Of a DNA stretch of 64,000 bases, positions 1-8,481 are shown piece after piece. This DNA comes from Streptomyces sp. WZ.A104 (GTDB lineage: Bacteria; Actinomycetota; Actinomycetes; Streptomycetales; Streptomycetaceae). The stretch lies in contig NZ_NWVL01000025.1 of assembly GCF_002382885.1 (NCBI RefSeq), positions 1 through 64,000 of the forward strand, written 5' to 3'. A program made the translations under genes and the position numbers. How positions within the stretch are numbered: position 1 is the first letter of the stretch; each line of letters begins with the position of its first letter. The notes beneath the pieces are model-generated. The model was given only the letters and a program-made list of their open reading frames with translations. It did not search any database and had not been told where the DNA came from.

Positions 1-978
1 GCCGCGCCGCGCGCCCGGCGGCCGTACGGCCGGGGCCGGGCGGCGCTCCTGGCCGGGGTGCTCGGCGCGCTGCTCGCCGTCGGCGGCTGCGGGGCGGGCG
101 ACGCCTCGGACAGCAGCGCGAAGACGGCGGACAGCGAGTACGCGGGACGGGAGAACCTGTCCGACGAGCAGGCGGGGTCGGGCGCCGAGGACGGGGCCAT
201 GGCGTCGGAAGCACCGGCGGACGGCAAGGCGGCCGGGAAGAAGGCCCCGAAGCCCGGGGCCGCGGCCACCCACGTGATCCGTACGGCCACGCTCTCCGTC
301 GAGGTGAGGAACGTGCCGAAGGCCGTCGCCGCCGCCCGCAGCGCGGCGGAGGGCGCCGGTGGCCTGGTGGCGACGGAGAACACCGAGCGGATGGACGACA
401 CGTACGAGACCTCGCATCTGGTGCTGCGGGTGCCGCAGGACCGGTTCCAGGAGGTGCTGCGCACCCTCGCCGGTTCCGGGAAGCTGCTGTCGCGCACCTC
501 CGAAGCGAAGGACGTCACCGACCAGGTGGTCGACGTGGAGAGCCGGATCGCCACGCAGCGGGCGAGCGTGGCCCGGGTGCGGGAGCTGATGGACAAGGCG
601 GAGAGGATCAGCGACGTGGTGGCCCTGGAGGGCGAGCTGAGCAGCCGTCAGTCCGACCTGGAGTCGCTGCTCGCCCAGCAGGCGAGCCTGAAGGACCGCA
701 CCTCGCTGGCGACGATCACCCTGGACCTGACACCGCCGGACGCCCCGGGCGACGACGGGGAGAAGGGGGACCCGGGCTTCCTGGACGCGCTGGGCGGCGG
801 CTGGGACGCGTTCGTGACGATGCTCCGGTGGATCGCGGTGGCGTTCGGGGCCACGTTCCCGTTCCTGATCACCGCGGCCCTGGCGCTGGTGGTCTGGCGG
901 GTGCTGCGCGCCCGGCGGGCCGCCCGCGGGGTCCCGGCAGCGCCCCGACCGGAGGCGGAGGGCACCCCGGCGCCCTGA
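1..978 (+). CDS. DUF4349 domain lipoprotein (5' end outside window)
   Basis: The frame is open from base 1, so the true start lies upstream. A hydrophobic signal segment ends in a lipobox-like VGGC, suggesting a lipid-anchored exported protein. A charged, Ala/Gly-rich linker follows, then a DUF4349-type region (conserved HVIRTATLSVEV start, a helical middle with ESRI and a coiled-coil-like stretch) and one C-terminal membrane segment (roughly the last 60 residues: WIAVAFGATFPFLITAALAL) with a basic tail. Members of this family are envelope proteins of unknown function. The combination of lipobox and C-terminal membrane helix could mean double anchoring. A GTG at 58 exists but would cut the signal peptide, so it is not favoured. 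Confidence 0.8.
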   Translation, partial: AAPRARRPYGRGRAALLAGVLGALLAVGGCGAGDASDSSAKTADSEYAGRENLSDEQAGSGAEDGAMASEAPADGKAAGKKAPKPGAAATHVIRTATLSVEVRNVPKAVAAARSAAEGAGGLVATENTERMDDTYETSHLVLRVPQDRFQEVLRTLAGSGKLLSRTSEAKDVTDQVVDVESRIATQRASVARVRELMDKAERISDVVALEGELSSRQSDLESLLAQQASLKDRTSLATITLDLTPPDAPGDDGEKGDPGFLDALGGGWDAFVTMLRWIAVAFGATFPFLITAALALVVWRVLRARRAARGVPAAPRPEAEGTPAP

Positions 979-1029
979 TCGCCGTAGCGTGGCCCCTGAC
1001 GCGGCGGAACTCGGCGAAAGGGGCCCGGT

Positions 1030-2478
1030 ATGACAGCGGAGCGACTGGTGGTCATCGGGGGTGACGCGGCGGGCATGTCCGCCGCGTCGCAGGCCCGCAG
1101 GCTGAAGGGGCCGGACGCACTGGAGATCGTCGCCTTCGAGCGCGGCCACTTCACCTCGTACTCCGCCTGCGGCATCCCGTACTGGGTGAGCGGTGACGTG
1201 GAGCGGCGCGAGGACCTGATCGCCCGTACCCCCGAGGAGCACCGGGAGCGGGACATCGATCTGCGGATGCGGACCGAGGTGACACAGCTCGACGTGGCGG
1301 GGCGCCGGGTGAGGGCGCTGGACCGGGAGAGCGGGACGACGTACTGGACGGGCTTCGACAAGCTGGTGATCGCCACCGGGGCCCGTCCGGTGCGCCCGGA
1401 GCTGCCCGGTATGGACGCGCCCGGGGTGCACGGGGTGCAGACCCTGGACGACGGGCAGGCTCTCCTGGACTCGCTGGACGCCCTGGGTTCCGGCACGGGG
1501 CGGCGGGCGGTCGTGGTGGGCGCCGGGTACATCGGCGTCGAGATGGCCGAGGCGATGCTCAAGCGGGGCTTCGAGGTGACCGTCCTCAACCGGGGCGAGC
1601 AGCCGATGGCCACGCTCGACCCGGACATGGGGCGGCTCGTCCACGAGGCGATGGACGGCCTGGGCATCTCCACGGTCAACGGGGCGGCGGTCACCGGCAT
1701 TCTCACGGGTCCCGACGGCCGGGTGAGCGAGGTGGCGACGGACGCGCGGACGTATCCGGCGGACGTGGTGGTCCTCGGCATCGGAGTCGAACCGGAGACG
1801 GCGCTCGCGCAGGAGGCGGGCCTCCCCGTCGGACCGCACGGCGGACTGCTCACCGATCTGTCGATGCGGGTCGTGGGCCACGAGAACATCTGGGCGGGCG
1901 GCGACTGCGTGGAGGTCCTGGACCTGGTGGCGGGCCGCACCCGCCACATCGCGCTGGGCACCCACGCCAACAAGCACGGCCAGGTGATCGGCTCCAACGC
2001 CGGGGGCGGCTACGGCACGTTCCCGGGCGTGGTCGGTACGGCGGTGAGCAAGGTCTGCGATCTGGAGATCGCCCGGACCGGGCTGCGCGAGAAGGACGCC
2101 CGCGCGGTCGGGCTGCGCTATGTCACGGCGACCATCGAGTCGACGCAGCGGGCGGGTTACTACCCGGGGGCGAAGCCGATGACGGTGAAGATGATCGCGG
2201 AGCACCGTACGGGACGGCTGCTCGGGGTGCAGATCGTCGGGCGCGAGGGGTCGGCGAAGCGCGTGGACGTGGCGGCGGTGGCGCTGACGGCCGGGATGAC
2301 GGTGGAGCAGATGACCGCGCTCGACCTGGGCTACGCCCCGCCGTTCTCACCGGTGTGGGACCCGGTGCTGGTGGCGGCCCGCAAGACGGTGGCGGCGGTG
2401 CGGGGAGCTGACGAGGCCCCCGCGCCCCTCGGTGTCAGCGTGCGGTCTGCTCGTGCACGTACTGCACGAGCCGGGTGA
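1030..2478 (+). CDS. FAD-dependent CoA-disulfide reductase / NADH oxidase-like pyridine nucleotide-disulfide oxidoreductase
   Basis: A 482-residue flavoenzyme. The N-terminal FAD-binding Rossmann motif is [13 protein letters not shown], a second NAD(P)H-binding motif is [14 protein letters not shown] (about residue 160), and the FAD motif near residue 285 is WAGGD. The single active-site cysteine lies in [10 protein letters not shown] (about residue 42), the arrangement of CoA-disulfide reductases and NADH oxidases rather than the CxxxxC pair of glutathione reductase. A dimerisation domain follows. Expected role: thiol/CoA redox balance using NAD(P)H in the cytosol. AAAGGGG precedes the ATG. 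The last 44 bases overlap the 3' end of the convergent hemE gene, so the low-complexity tail (after about residue 465) may be non-conserved. Confidence 0.85.
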   Translation: MTAERLVVIGGDAAGMSAASQARRLKGPDALEIVAFERGHFTSYSACGIPYWVSGDVERREDLIARTPEEHRERDIDLRMRTEVTQLDVAGRRVRALDRESGTTYWTGFDKLVIATGARPVRPELPGMDAPGVHGVQTLDDGQALLDSLDALGSGTGRRAVVVGAGYIGVEMAEAMLKRGFEVTVLNRGEQPMATLDPDMGRLVHEAMDGLGISTVNGAAVTGILTGPDGRVSEVATDARTYPADVVVLGIGVEPETALAQEAGLPVGPHGGLLTDLSMRVVGHENIWAGGDCVEVLDLVAGRTRHIALGTHANKHGQVIGSNAGGGYGTFPGVVGTAVSKVCDLEIARTGLREKDARAVGLRYVTATIESTQRAGYYPGAKPMTVKMIAEHRTGRLLGVQIVGREGSAKRVDVAAVALTAGMTVEQMTALDLGYAPPFSPVWDPVLVAARKTVAAVRGADEAPAPLGVSVRSARARTARAG

Positions 2479-3532
2479 GCGCGTCCGGGTCCATGGACGG
2501 CATGACGCCGTGGCCCAGGTTGAAGATGTGCCCTTCAAGCCCGGCGGCCCGGTCCAGCACCTCGCGGGTCTTGGCCTCGACCGCCGGGGTGGGCGCGAAG
2601 AGCACCGCCGGGTCGAGGTTGCCCTGGAGCGCCTTGCCGGGACCGACGCGGCGCGCGGCCTCGTCCAGCGGGACCCGCCAGTCGACGCCGACGACGTCCG
2701 CCCCGGCCTCGCCCATCAGGCCGAGGAGTTCGCCGGTGCCGACGCCGAAGTGGATGCGGGGGACGCCGTAGGAGGCGACGGCGTCGAAGACCTTCGCGGA
2801 GGCGGGGAGCACCGAGCGGCGGTAGTCGGCGGGGGCCAGGGCCCCGACCCAGGAGTCGAAGAGCTGGACGGCCGAGGCGCCCGCCTCGATCTGGACCTTG
2901 AGGAAGGCGCCGGTGATCTCGGCGAGCCGGTCGACGAGGTCGGCCCAGAGCTGCGGGTCGCCGTACATCATGGCCTTGGTGCGCTCGTGGCTGCGCGAGG
3001 GGCCGCCCTCGACGAGGTAGCTGGCGAGGGTGAAGGGGGCCCCGGCGAAGCCGATGAGCGGGGTGGCGCCCAGTTCGGCGGTGAGCATCCCGATGGCCTC
3101 GGTGACGTACGGGACGTCCTCGGGGGTGAGGTCGCGCAGCCGGGCGAGGTCGGCGCGGGTGCGGATCGGCTCGGCGATGACGGGGCCGACTCCGGGCTTG
3201 ATGTCGAGGTCGATGCCGATGGCCTTCAGCGGCACGACGATGTCGCTGAAGTAGATCGCGGCGTCGACCTTGTGGCGGCGTACGGGCTGGAGCGTGATCT
3301 CGGTGACCAGCTCCGGCATCATGCAGGAGTCGAGCATCGCGATGCCCTCGCGGACCTTCAGGTACTCGGGCAGCGAGCGCCCCGCCTGGCGCATGAACCA
3401 GACCGGCGTGTGGGGCACGGGTTCGCGCCGGCAGGCCTTGAGGAACGCGGAGTCGTGGGTGGCCGCGCGGCCCGCGTCGTGGCTGGCGGAGGTCGTCGTC
3501 TGCTGGCCCGAAGGGCTGTCGTTGGCACTCAC
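2435..3532 (-). CDS. hemE: Uroporphyrinogen decarboxylase
   Basis: Catalyses decarboxylation of the four acetate side chains of uroporphyrinogen III to coproporphyrinogen III in haem synthesis. Family signatures are clear: [15 protein letters not shown] near the N-terminus (substrate-binding Arg), [11 protein letters not shown], the [17 protein letters not shown] block, and [14 protein letters not shown] near the end. The length (365 aa) is normal for actinobacterial HemE. The GTG at 3532 (MSANDSPSG) is chosen because upstream codons to the GTG at 3553 look non-conserved; neither has a strong ribosome site. It is divergent from the DUF3000 gene and converges on the flavoenzyme with a 44-base overlap. 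Confidence 0.93.
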   Translation of the reverse strand: MSANDSPSGQQTTTSASHDAGRAATHDSAFLKACRREPVPHTPVWFMRQAGRSLPEYLKVREGIAMLDSCMMPELVTEITLQPVRRHKVDAAIYFSDIVVPLKAIGIDLDIKPGVGPVIAEPIRTRADLARLRDLTPEDVPYVTEAIGMLTAELGATPLIGFAGAPFTLASYLVEGGPSRSHERTKAMMYGDPQLWADLVDRLAEITGAFLKVQIEAGASAVQLFDSWVGALAPADYRRSVLPASAKVFDAVASYGVPRIHFGVGTGELLGLMGEAGADVVGVDWRVPLDEAARRVGPGKALQGNLDPAVLFAPTPAVEAKTREVLDRAAGLEGHIFNLGHGVMPSMDPDALTRLVQYVHEQTAR

Positions 3533-3624
3533 GCACAGAATCTTCGCACGCACGGCGAAGGAGCCCGGCCCCGCACGGGTGTCTCTCCCTGCACGAGGCC
3601 CGCCTTCCCTTTACTCTTCCCGGC

Positions 3625-4284
3625 ATGGCTCCGGCTCAGGGACAATTTTCCGATCATTCCGATGGCGTTGACGGCAAGGAGCGCGCGGAGGGGCCTTCCG
3701 TGCCGCCCGCGTTCCGCGCGGCGGTCGACGCACTGCGCTCCGCGCGGCTGCGCCCGGAGCTGGAGGTGGAGCCGACCAGGCCGCCCCAGCGCCTGGCGCC
3801 GCACGCGTATGCCCTGGAGGCGGCGGTGGTGGACGGGGAGGACGATCTCGCGGACGGCAGGCTGGTGCTGCTGCACGATCCGGCGGGGCACGACGCCTGG
3901 CAGGGGGCCTTCCGGCTGGTGACGCTGGTGCGGGCGGAGCTGGAGCCGGAGATGGCGGCGGACCCGCTGCTTCCGGAGGTGTGCTGGACCTGGCTCACGG
4001 GTGCGCTGGACGCGCGGGGGCTGTCTTACGGGGAGGCCGGCGGGACGGTGACGCGCGCCGGATCGCACTACTTCGGTGCGCTGTCCGCGCGCCGTCCGGC
4101 GACGCAGATCGAGATCCGGGCCTCGTGGACGCCCCGGGAGGGGCGCGGCGGGGTACCGGACGCGGCGGCGCACCTGATGGCCTGGGGTGATCTGCTGTGT
4201 CAGATCGCGGGCCTGCCGCCGTCCGACCCGGCGGACGCGGCGGTGGTGACGCTGCCGCAGCGGCGCGGGCCACAGGTTTCGTAG
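3625..4284 (+). CDS. DUF3000 domain protein
   Basis: A 219-residue protein matching the actinobacterial DUF3000 family (core PPAFRAAVDALRSARLRPE, SHYFGALSARRPATQIEIR, and a C-terminal HLMAWGDLLCQIAGLPP). It is soluble with no signal or membrane segment. Its function is unknown. In actinomycetes the gene sits beside hemE and upstream of ribonuclease D, as here. It starts at ATG 3625, 92 bases from the divergent hemE start, so the two share a promoter region (AT-richer stretch 3605-3622). Confidence 0.8.
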   Translation: MAPAQGQFSDHSDGVDGKERAEGPSVPPAFRAAVDALRSARLRPELEVEPTRPPQRLAPHAYALEAAVVDGEDDLADGRLVLLHDPAGHDAWQGAFRLVTLVRAELEPEMAADPLLPEVCWTWLTGALDARGLSYGEAGGTVTRAGSHYFGALSARRPATQIEIRASWTPREGRGGVPDAAAHLMAWGDLLCQIAGLPPSDPADAAVVTLPQRRGPQVS

Positions 4285-4539
4285 CGTTTCGTCATCCCGG
4301 CTACCCGCTTCGCCCTGGTGTTCGTAACGCTCCGTCACTCGTATCGCACAGCACCGGCTCTCTTTTCGTACAATCGATCGCGCGTCCTATTTGCCCGAAT
4401 TGTTACTCACCAAATCGTGATCTTCCCCTAAAGGAGGACGGGTCCGCTGCCGAAGAGGTCAATGACCCTTCAAGCACGGTTTCGCCCCCGGCTTCATCCC
4501 CTGAGCCGGCCCGTCCCGCCACTCCCCCCAGGAGGCCTG
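4285..4539. other. Regulatory gap before the response regulator
   Basis: This is 255 bases of AT-richer sequence than its surroundings (especially 4335-4430, with TTTTCGTACAATCG and TTGTTACTCACC). It holds AAAGGAGG at 4431-4438 with no start codon at a suitable distance; the ATG at 4462 lies 23 bases further on. It probably contains the promoter and a long leader for the regulator. No coding capacity or convincing terminator was seen. Confidence 0.4.
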
Positions 4540-5202
4540 GTGTCCGTTCTCCTTGAGCAGCCCGCAAGCCTGGTCGCCTACCGCCCGAACAAGCCGACGG
4601 CCATGGTCGTCGTGGCCGACCCGCGCGTCCGTTCCACCGTCACCCGCCATCTGTGGGCCCTCGGAGTACGTGACGTCATCGAGGCGTCGTCCATCGCGGA
4701 GGCACGCCCCCGCGTCGGCAACCCGCGCGACATCTGCATTGCCGACGTCCACCTGCCCGACGGTTCCGGGCTGACCCTGCTTTCCGAGACCCGAGCCGCA
4801 GGCTGGCCGAACGGTCTCGCCCTCTCCGCCGCCGACGACATCGGCGCCGTTCGCAACGCCCTCGCGGGTGGCGTGAAGGGCTACGTCGTCACCGGCACCC
4901 GAACCAACATCGGCCACCCCACCCGCCCCGGCGTCGCCCCCATCGGCGCCAACGCGGCCCGGATGCACCGCAGGCCCCCCGGATCCCCGAGCCACCCGGG
5001 CGGCTACCGCGAACTGTCCGGCCGCGAAGTGGAGGTGCTCCGCCTGGTCGCCGAGGGCCAGTCCAACAAGGCCATCGGCGTCTCGATGGGCCTCTCCGCC
5101 CTGACCGTCAAGTCCCACCTCGCCCGGATCGCCCGCAAGCTGGGCACCGGAGACCGCGCCGGCATGGTCGCCGTGGCCCTGCGCACGGGCATCATCCACT
5201 GA
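4540..5202 (+). CDS. Orphan LuxR-type response regulator with atypical receiver
   Basis: A 220-residue regulator. The N-terminal receiver-like domain (about 20-125) keeps the phospho-acceptor Asp in IADVHLPDGSG. It has a single acidic residue in VVADPR instead of the usual pair, and GYVVTGT where a conserved Lys is expected. A Pro/Gly-rich linker leads to a C-terminal LuxR/GerE helix-turn-helix (LSGREVEVLRLVAEGQSNKAIG, then LTVKSHLARIARKLG). No sensor kinase lies nearby. The GTG at 4540 is preferred because AGGAGG sits 4 bases upstream; an in-frame ATG at 4462 would add 26 Pro-rich residues. Phosphorylation-independent or non-canonical activation is inferred, not shown. Confidence 0.85.
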   Translation: MSVLLEQPASLVAYRPNKPTAMVVVADPRVRSTVTRHLWALGVRDVIEASSIAEARPRVGNPRDICIADVHLPDGSGLTLLSETRAAGWPNGLALSAADDIGAVRNALAGGVKGYVVTGTRTNIGHPTRPGVAPIGANAARMHRRPPGSPSHPGGYRELSGREVEVLRLVAEGQSNKAIGVSMGLSALTVKSHLARIARKLGTGDRAGMVAVALRTGIIH

Positions 5203-5255
5203 CCCCACCCCGCCGGGACGTGCTCCGATGCGCCCCCGGCTGGAATATGCGCATG

Positions 5256-5291
5256 GCCACCCGTCGACGGAACGTTCCGTCGACGGGTGGC
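5256..5291. repeat. Perfect 36-bp palindrome
   Basis: A perfect inverted repeat centred between 5273 and 5274 (arms GCCACCCGTCGACGGAAC and its complement, no spacer). It lies between the regulator stop (5202) and the RNase D start (5317). It can fold as a 16-bp stem with an ACGT loop. No T-tract follows. It could be a terminator for the regulator gene or an operator; both readings are inference. Confidence 0.8.
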
Positions 5292-5316
5292 GCGTATACA
5301 CCTATACCCTTGAGGC

Positions 5317-6591
5317 GTGACCGACGCCCAAGAGACCGCAGCAGACACTTCACTGCGAACCACCGGGGGCGCTCCCCCGGACGACGTCGCCCCGGCGCCG
5401 ATCCCCTTGCTCGAACCGCGCGAGGGCATTCCCCCGGTGGTGACGTCCGACGACGCCCTCGCCCAGGTGATCGCCGCCTTCGCCGCGGGCACCGGCCCGG
5501 TGGCCGTCGACGCCGAACGCGCTTCGGGGTACCGCTACGGCCAGCGCGCCTATCTCGTACAGCTGCGCCGCGAGGGCGCGGGCAGCGCACTGGTCGACCC
5601 GGTCGGCTGCCCCGACCTCTCGGGCCTCGGTTCCGCACTGAGCGACACCGAGTGGATCCTGCACGCGGCTACCCAGGACCTGCCGTGCCTGCGGGACATA
5701 GGCATGACCCCCACCTCGCTGTTCGACACCGAGCTTGCCGGACGGCTCGCGGGCTTCCCGCGCGTCGGCCTCGGGGCGATGGTGGAGAACGTCCTCGGTT
5801 ACGCCCTGGAGAAGGGCCACTCCGCGGTCGACTGGTCCACCCGTCCGCTGCCCGAGCCCTGGCTGCGCTACGCCGCGCTCGACGTGGAGCTCCTGATCGA
5901 CCTGCGCGACGCGCTGGAGAAGGAGTTGGAGCGACAGGGCAAGCTGGAGTGGGCCCGGGAGGAGTTCGACGCCATCGCGTCCGCGCCGCCGGCCCCGCCC
6001 CGCAAGGACCCCTGGCGCCGGACCTCGGGCATGCACAAGGTGCGCCGCCGCCGCCAGATGGCGGTCGTCCGCGAGCTGTGGACCACCCGTGACCAGGTCG
6101 CCCAGCGCCGCGACGTCTCGCCGGGCAAAGTCCTCGGCGACGCGGCGATCGTCGAGGCCGCGCTCGCGCTGCCGGTCAATGTGCAGGCCCTGACCGCGCT
6201 GCCGGGATTCGGCCACCGCATGGGCCGCCGCCAGCTGGAGCAGTGGCAGGCCGCCGTGGACCGGGCCAGGGCGCTGCCGGAGTCGGAGCTCCCGCAGCCC
6301 GGCCAGCAGCCCGCCGGGCCGCCGCCCCCGCGCTCCTGGGCCGACAAGGACCCGGCCGCCGCCGCCCGGCTCTCGGCCGCCCGCACCGCCGTCTCGGAGC
6401 TGGCCGAGCGCCTCCGCATGCCCCAGGAGAACCTGATCACCCCGGACACCGTGCGCCGGGTCTGCTGGGAGCCCCCGGCGAACCCCACCCCGAGCGCCGT
6501 CGAGGACACCCTCGCCGGATACGGGGCGCGGAACTGGCAGATCCAGCAGGTCGCACCCCTGCTGCTCCGGGCTCTGGACCCCGGCGCCTGA
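5317..6591 (+). CDS. rnd: Ribonuclease D-type 3'-5' exonuclease with HRDC domain
   Basis: A 424-residue protein. The DEDD exonuclease domain spans about 55-215: motif I VAVDAERASGYRY supplies Asp and Glu, motif II is the HAATQDLPCL segment, and motif III YAALDVELLIDL fits Y-x3-D. An HRDC domain (about 240-320, RELWTTRDQVAQRRD to ALPGFG) follows, then a C-terminal extension after a Pro-rich linker. The family trims 3' ends of stable RNAs such as tRNA precursors. It starts at GTG 5317 with a weak GAGG upstream. The order DUF3000 - regulator - rnd is typical of Streptomyces. Confidence 0.88.
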   Translation: MTDAQETAADTSLRTTGGAPPDDVAPAPIPLLEPREGIPPVVTSDDALAQVIAAFAAGTGPVAVDAERASGYRYGQRAYLVQLRREGAGSALVDPVGCPDLSGLGSALSDTEWILHAATQDLPCLRDIGMTPTSLFDTELAGRLAGFPRVGLGAMVENVLGYALEKGHSAVDWSTRPLPEPWLRYAALDVELLIDLRDALEKELERQGKLEWAREEFDAIASAPPAPPRKDPWRRTSGMHKVRRRRQMAVVRELWTTRDQVAQRRDVSPGKVLGDAAIVEAALALPVNVQALTALPGFGHRMGRRQLEQWQAAVDRARALPESELPQPGQQPAGPPPPRSWADKDPAAAARLSAARTAVSELAERLRMPQENLITPDTVRRVCWEPPANPTPSAVEDTLAGYGARNWQIQQVAPLLLRALDPGA

Positions 6592-6613
6592 TCCCGTACA
6601 CACGCGCTCCCGT

Positions 6614-6644
6614 ACACCCCCCGGCCGTCGGCCGGGGGGTGTTT
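6614..6644 (+). terminator. Rho-independent terminator after rnd
   Basis: A 13-bp perfect stem (ACACCCCCCGGCC / GGCCGGGGGGTGT) with a GTC loop and a short T run (TGTTT), starting 22 bases after the rnd stop. Confidence 0.8.
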
Positions 6645-6709
6645 CACTTCTCCGGCCGGAACGCGGCAGGAACCGCAGGGGCTGAACCACGGCGGTCGCG
6701 GGGGCGGGC

Positions 6710-7083
6710 GTGGACACCCCGGCGTACGGCGACTGGATACGCGTGTTCGAGGCCGCGCGGCGGGATCGTACGGAGCTGGGCGACCCGGACCGGGAGACCG
6801 GAGCGCTGCCGCACCTCACGATCCGGAGCAGCGTGCAGCGGTTCCTGGTCGGCGAGGAGGCGACGGAGCCGGACTGGTCGACAATACGGAGGCGGACGGC
6901 GACGCAGCGTATGCGTCGGCGGTGCGGATGTTCGTCGCGAAGGAGCGAAATCACGCCAGGTTGTCGGCGCTCCTGCCGACGGCCGGAGGCGCTCGGGTGA
7001 TCGACTCGCACGGGAGCGACCGAATCTTCGCGGTGCCGCGGCGCGCGCTGGGCCTCCGCCTCGAACCGCTGGTCCCGATGGGC
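6710..7083 (+). pseudogene. Frameshifted, truncated ferritin-like protein gene
   Basis: Two adjacent frames together resemble a ferritin-like helical-bundle family of Streptomyces. From GTG 6710 one frame gives MDTPAYGDWIRVFEAARRD and LTIRSSVQRFLVGEEATEPDW. After a shift at about 6880 the next frame gives YASAVRMFVAKERNHARLSALL and HGSDRIFAVPRRALGLRLEPL. That is the first two conserved blocks followed by a third with normal spacing; the C-terminal half is absent. The downstream frame then runs as non-coding sequence into the thiolase start. Family assignment is from memory of conserved blocks (SVQRFQLGE, LFVAEEQKHA, LGLRTELLVLL). Whether it was ever functional here cannot be told. Confidence 0.55.
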
Positions 7084-7254
7084 CGCGGAGGTGCCCGCGA
7101 GGCACCGCACCGGCCGCCGTCCCGGTGTGACCTTCGACGCTCCGGCCGTGGGGGGTGGGCAGTCTGGTTACCCGCAAGTAGCATGATGGGCAGGCGGCGC
7201 GCCCCGTGGCGTGCCCCGCAGCAGTGCCATCCCGCACCCTGGAGGAGAGCCACC

Positions 7255-8481
7255 GTGCCTCGTACCATCCGGGACGTCGTCTTCGTCGACGGCGTCCGCA
7301 CCCCGTTCGGCAAAGCGGGCCCCAAGGGCATCTACCACGAGACCCGCGCCGACGACCTCGTCGTGAAGGCCATCCGGGAGCTGCTGCGCCGCAACCCGGA
7401 CCTGGACCCCAAGAAGATCGACGAGGTCGCCATCGCCGCGACCACGCAGATCGGCGACCAGGGCCTCACGCTGGGCCGTACCGCCGGAATCCTGGCCGGT
7501 CTGCCGCAGTCCGTCCCGGGCTACTCGATCGACCGCATGTGCGCGGGCGCGCTGACCGCCGTCACCTCGACGGCCGGTTCCATCGCCTTCGGCGCGTACG
7601 ACGTCGTCGTGGCCGGTGGCGTCGAGCACATGGGCCGCCACCCGATGGGCGAGGGCGTCGACCCGAACCCGCGCTTCGTGTCGGAGAAGCTGGTCGACGA
7701 GTCCGCCCTGTTCATGGGCATGACGGCGGAGAACCTGCACGACCGCTACCCCACGATCACCAAGGAGCGCGCCGACGCCTACGCGGTGCGCTCGCAGGAG
7801 AAGGCCGCCAAGGCGTACGCCAACGGCAAGATCCAGCAGGACCTGGTGCCCGTGTCGGTGCGCCGCACCAACGCCGAGGCGGGCGAGACGGGCTGGGGCC
7901 TGGTCACCGCCGACGAGCCGATGCGCCCGGGCACCACGATGGAGTCCCTCGCGGGCCTGAAGACCCCCTTCCGCGCCCACGGTCGCGTGACGGCCGGTAA
8001 CGCCGCGGGGCTCAACGACGGCGCCACCGCCTCGCTGCTCGCCGCCGAGGACGTCGCAGTCGAGCTGGGCCTCCCGGTCAAGATGCGCCTGGTCTCCTAC
8101 GCCTTCGCGGGCGTCGAGCCGGAGGTCATGGGCTACGGCCCGATCCCGGCCACGGAGAAGGCGCTGGCCCAGGCGGGCCTGACCATCGACGACATCGGTC
8201 TCTTCGAGATCAACGAGGCCTTCGCCGTGCAGGTGCTCGCCTTCCTGGAGCACTACGGCATCGCCGACGACGACGCCCGCGTCAACCAGTACGGCGGCGC
8301 CATCGCGTACGGCCACCCGCTGGCCTCCTCCGGTGTCCGGCTCATGACGCAGCTGGCCCGGCAGTTCGAGGAGCACCCCGAGGTCCGCTACGGCCTGACG
8401 ACGATGTGCGTCGGCTTCGGCATGGGCGCCACGGTCGTCTGGGAGAACCCGCACTTCAACGCTGACGGAGGCAACAAGTGA
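7255..8481 (+). CDS. fadA: Acetyl-CoA C-acyltransferase (thiolase), beta-oxidation beta subunit
   Basis: A 408-residue thiolase. The acyl-accepting Cys is at residue 96 in SIDRMCAGAL. The C-terminal catalytic blocks are INEAFAVQVL, YGGAIAYGHPLASSG (His) and TTMCVGFGMG (second Cys). It cleaves 3-ketoacyl-CoA with CoA in the last step of fatty-acid beta-oxidation. The GTG at 7255 follows GGAGGAG with 8-base spacing; the open frame upstream belongs to the decayed gene before it. Its stop overlaps the next start (GTGA), so it is translationally coupled to fadB, as expected of a two-subunit trifunctional complex. Confidence 0.93.
   Translation: MPRTIRDVVFVDGVRTPFGKAGPKGIYHETRADDLVVKAIRELLRRNPDLDPKKIDEVAIAATTQIGDQGLTLGRTAGILAGLPQSVPGYSIDRMCAGALTAVTSTAGSIAFGAYDVVVAGGVEHMGRHPMGEGVDPNPRFVSEKLVDESALFMGMTAENLHDRYPTITKERADAYAVRSQEKAAKAYANGKIQQDLVPVSVRRTNAEAGETGWGLVTADEPMRPGTTMESLAGLKTPFRAHGRVTAGNAAGLNDGATASLLAAEDVAVELGLPVKMRLVSYAFAGVEPEVMGYGPIPATEKALAQAGLTIDDIGLFEINEAFAVQVLAFLEHYGIADDDARVNQYGGAIAYGHPLASSGVRLMTQLARQFEEHPEVRYGLTTMCVGFGMGATVVWENPHFNADGGNK

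Noticed and set aside
4431..4438. Strong AAAGGAGG as a ribosome site for a small ORF
   Set aside because: No start codon at a suitable distance downstream; kept only as part of the leader description.
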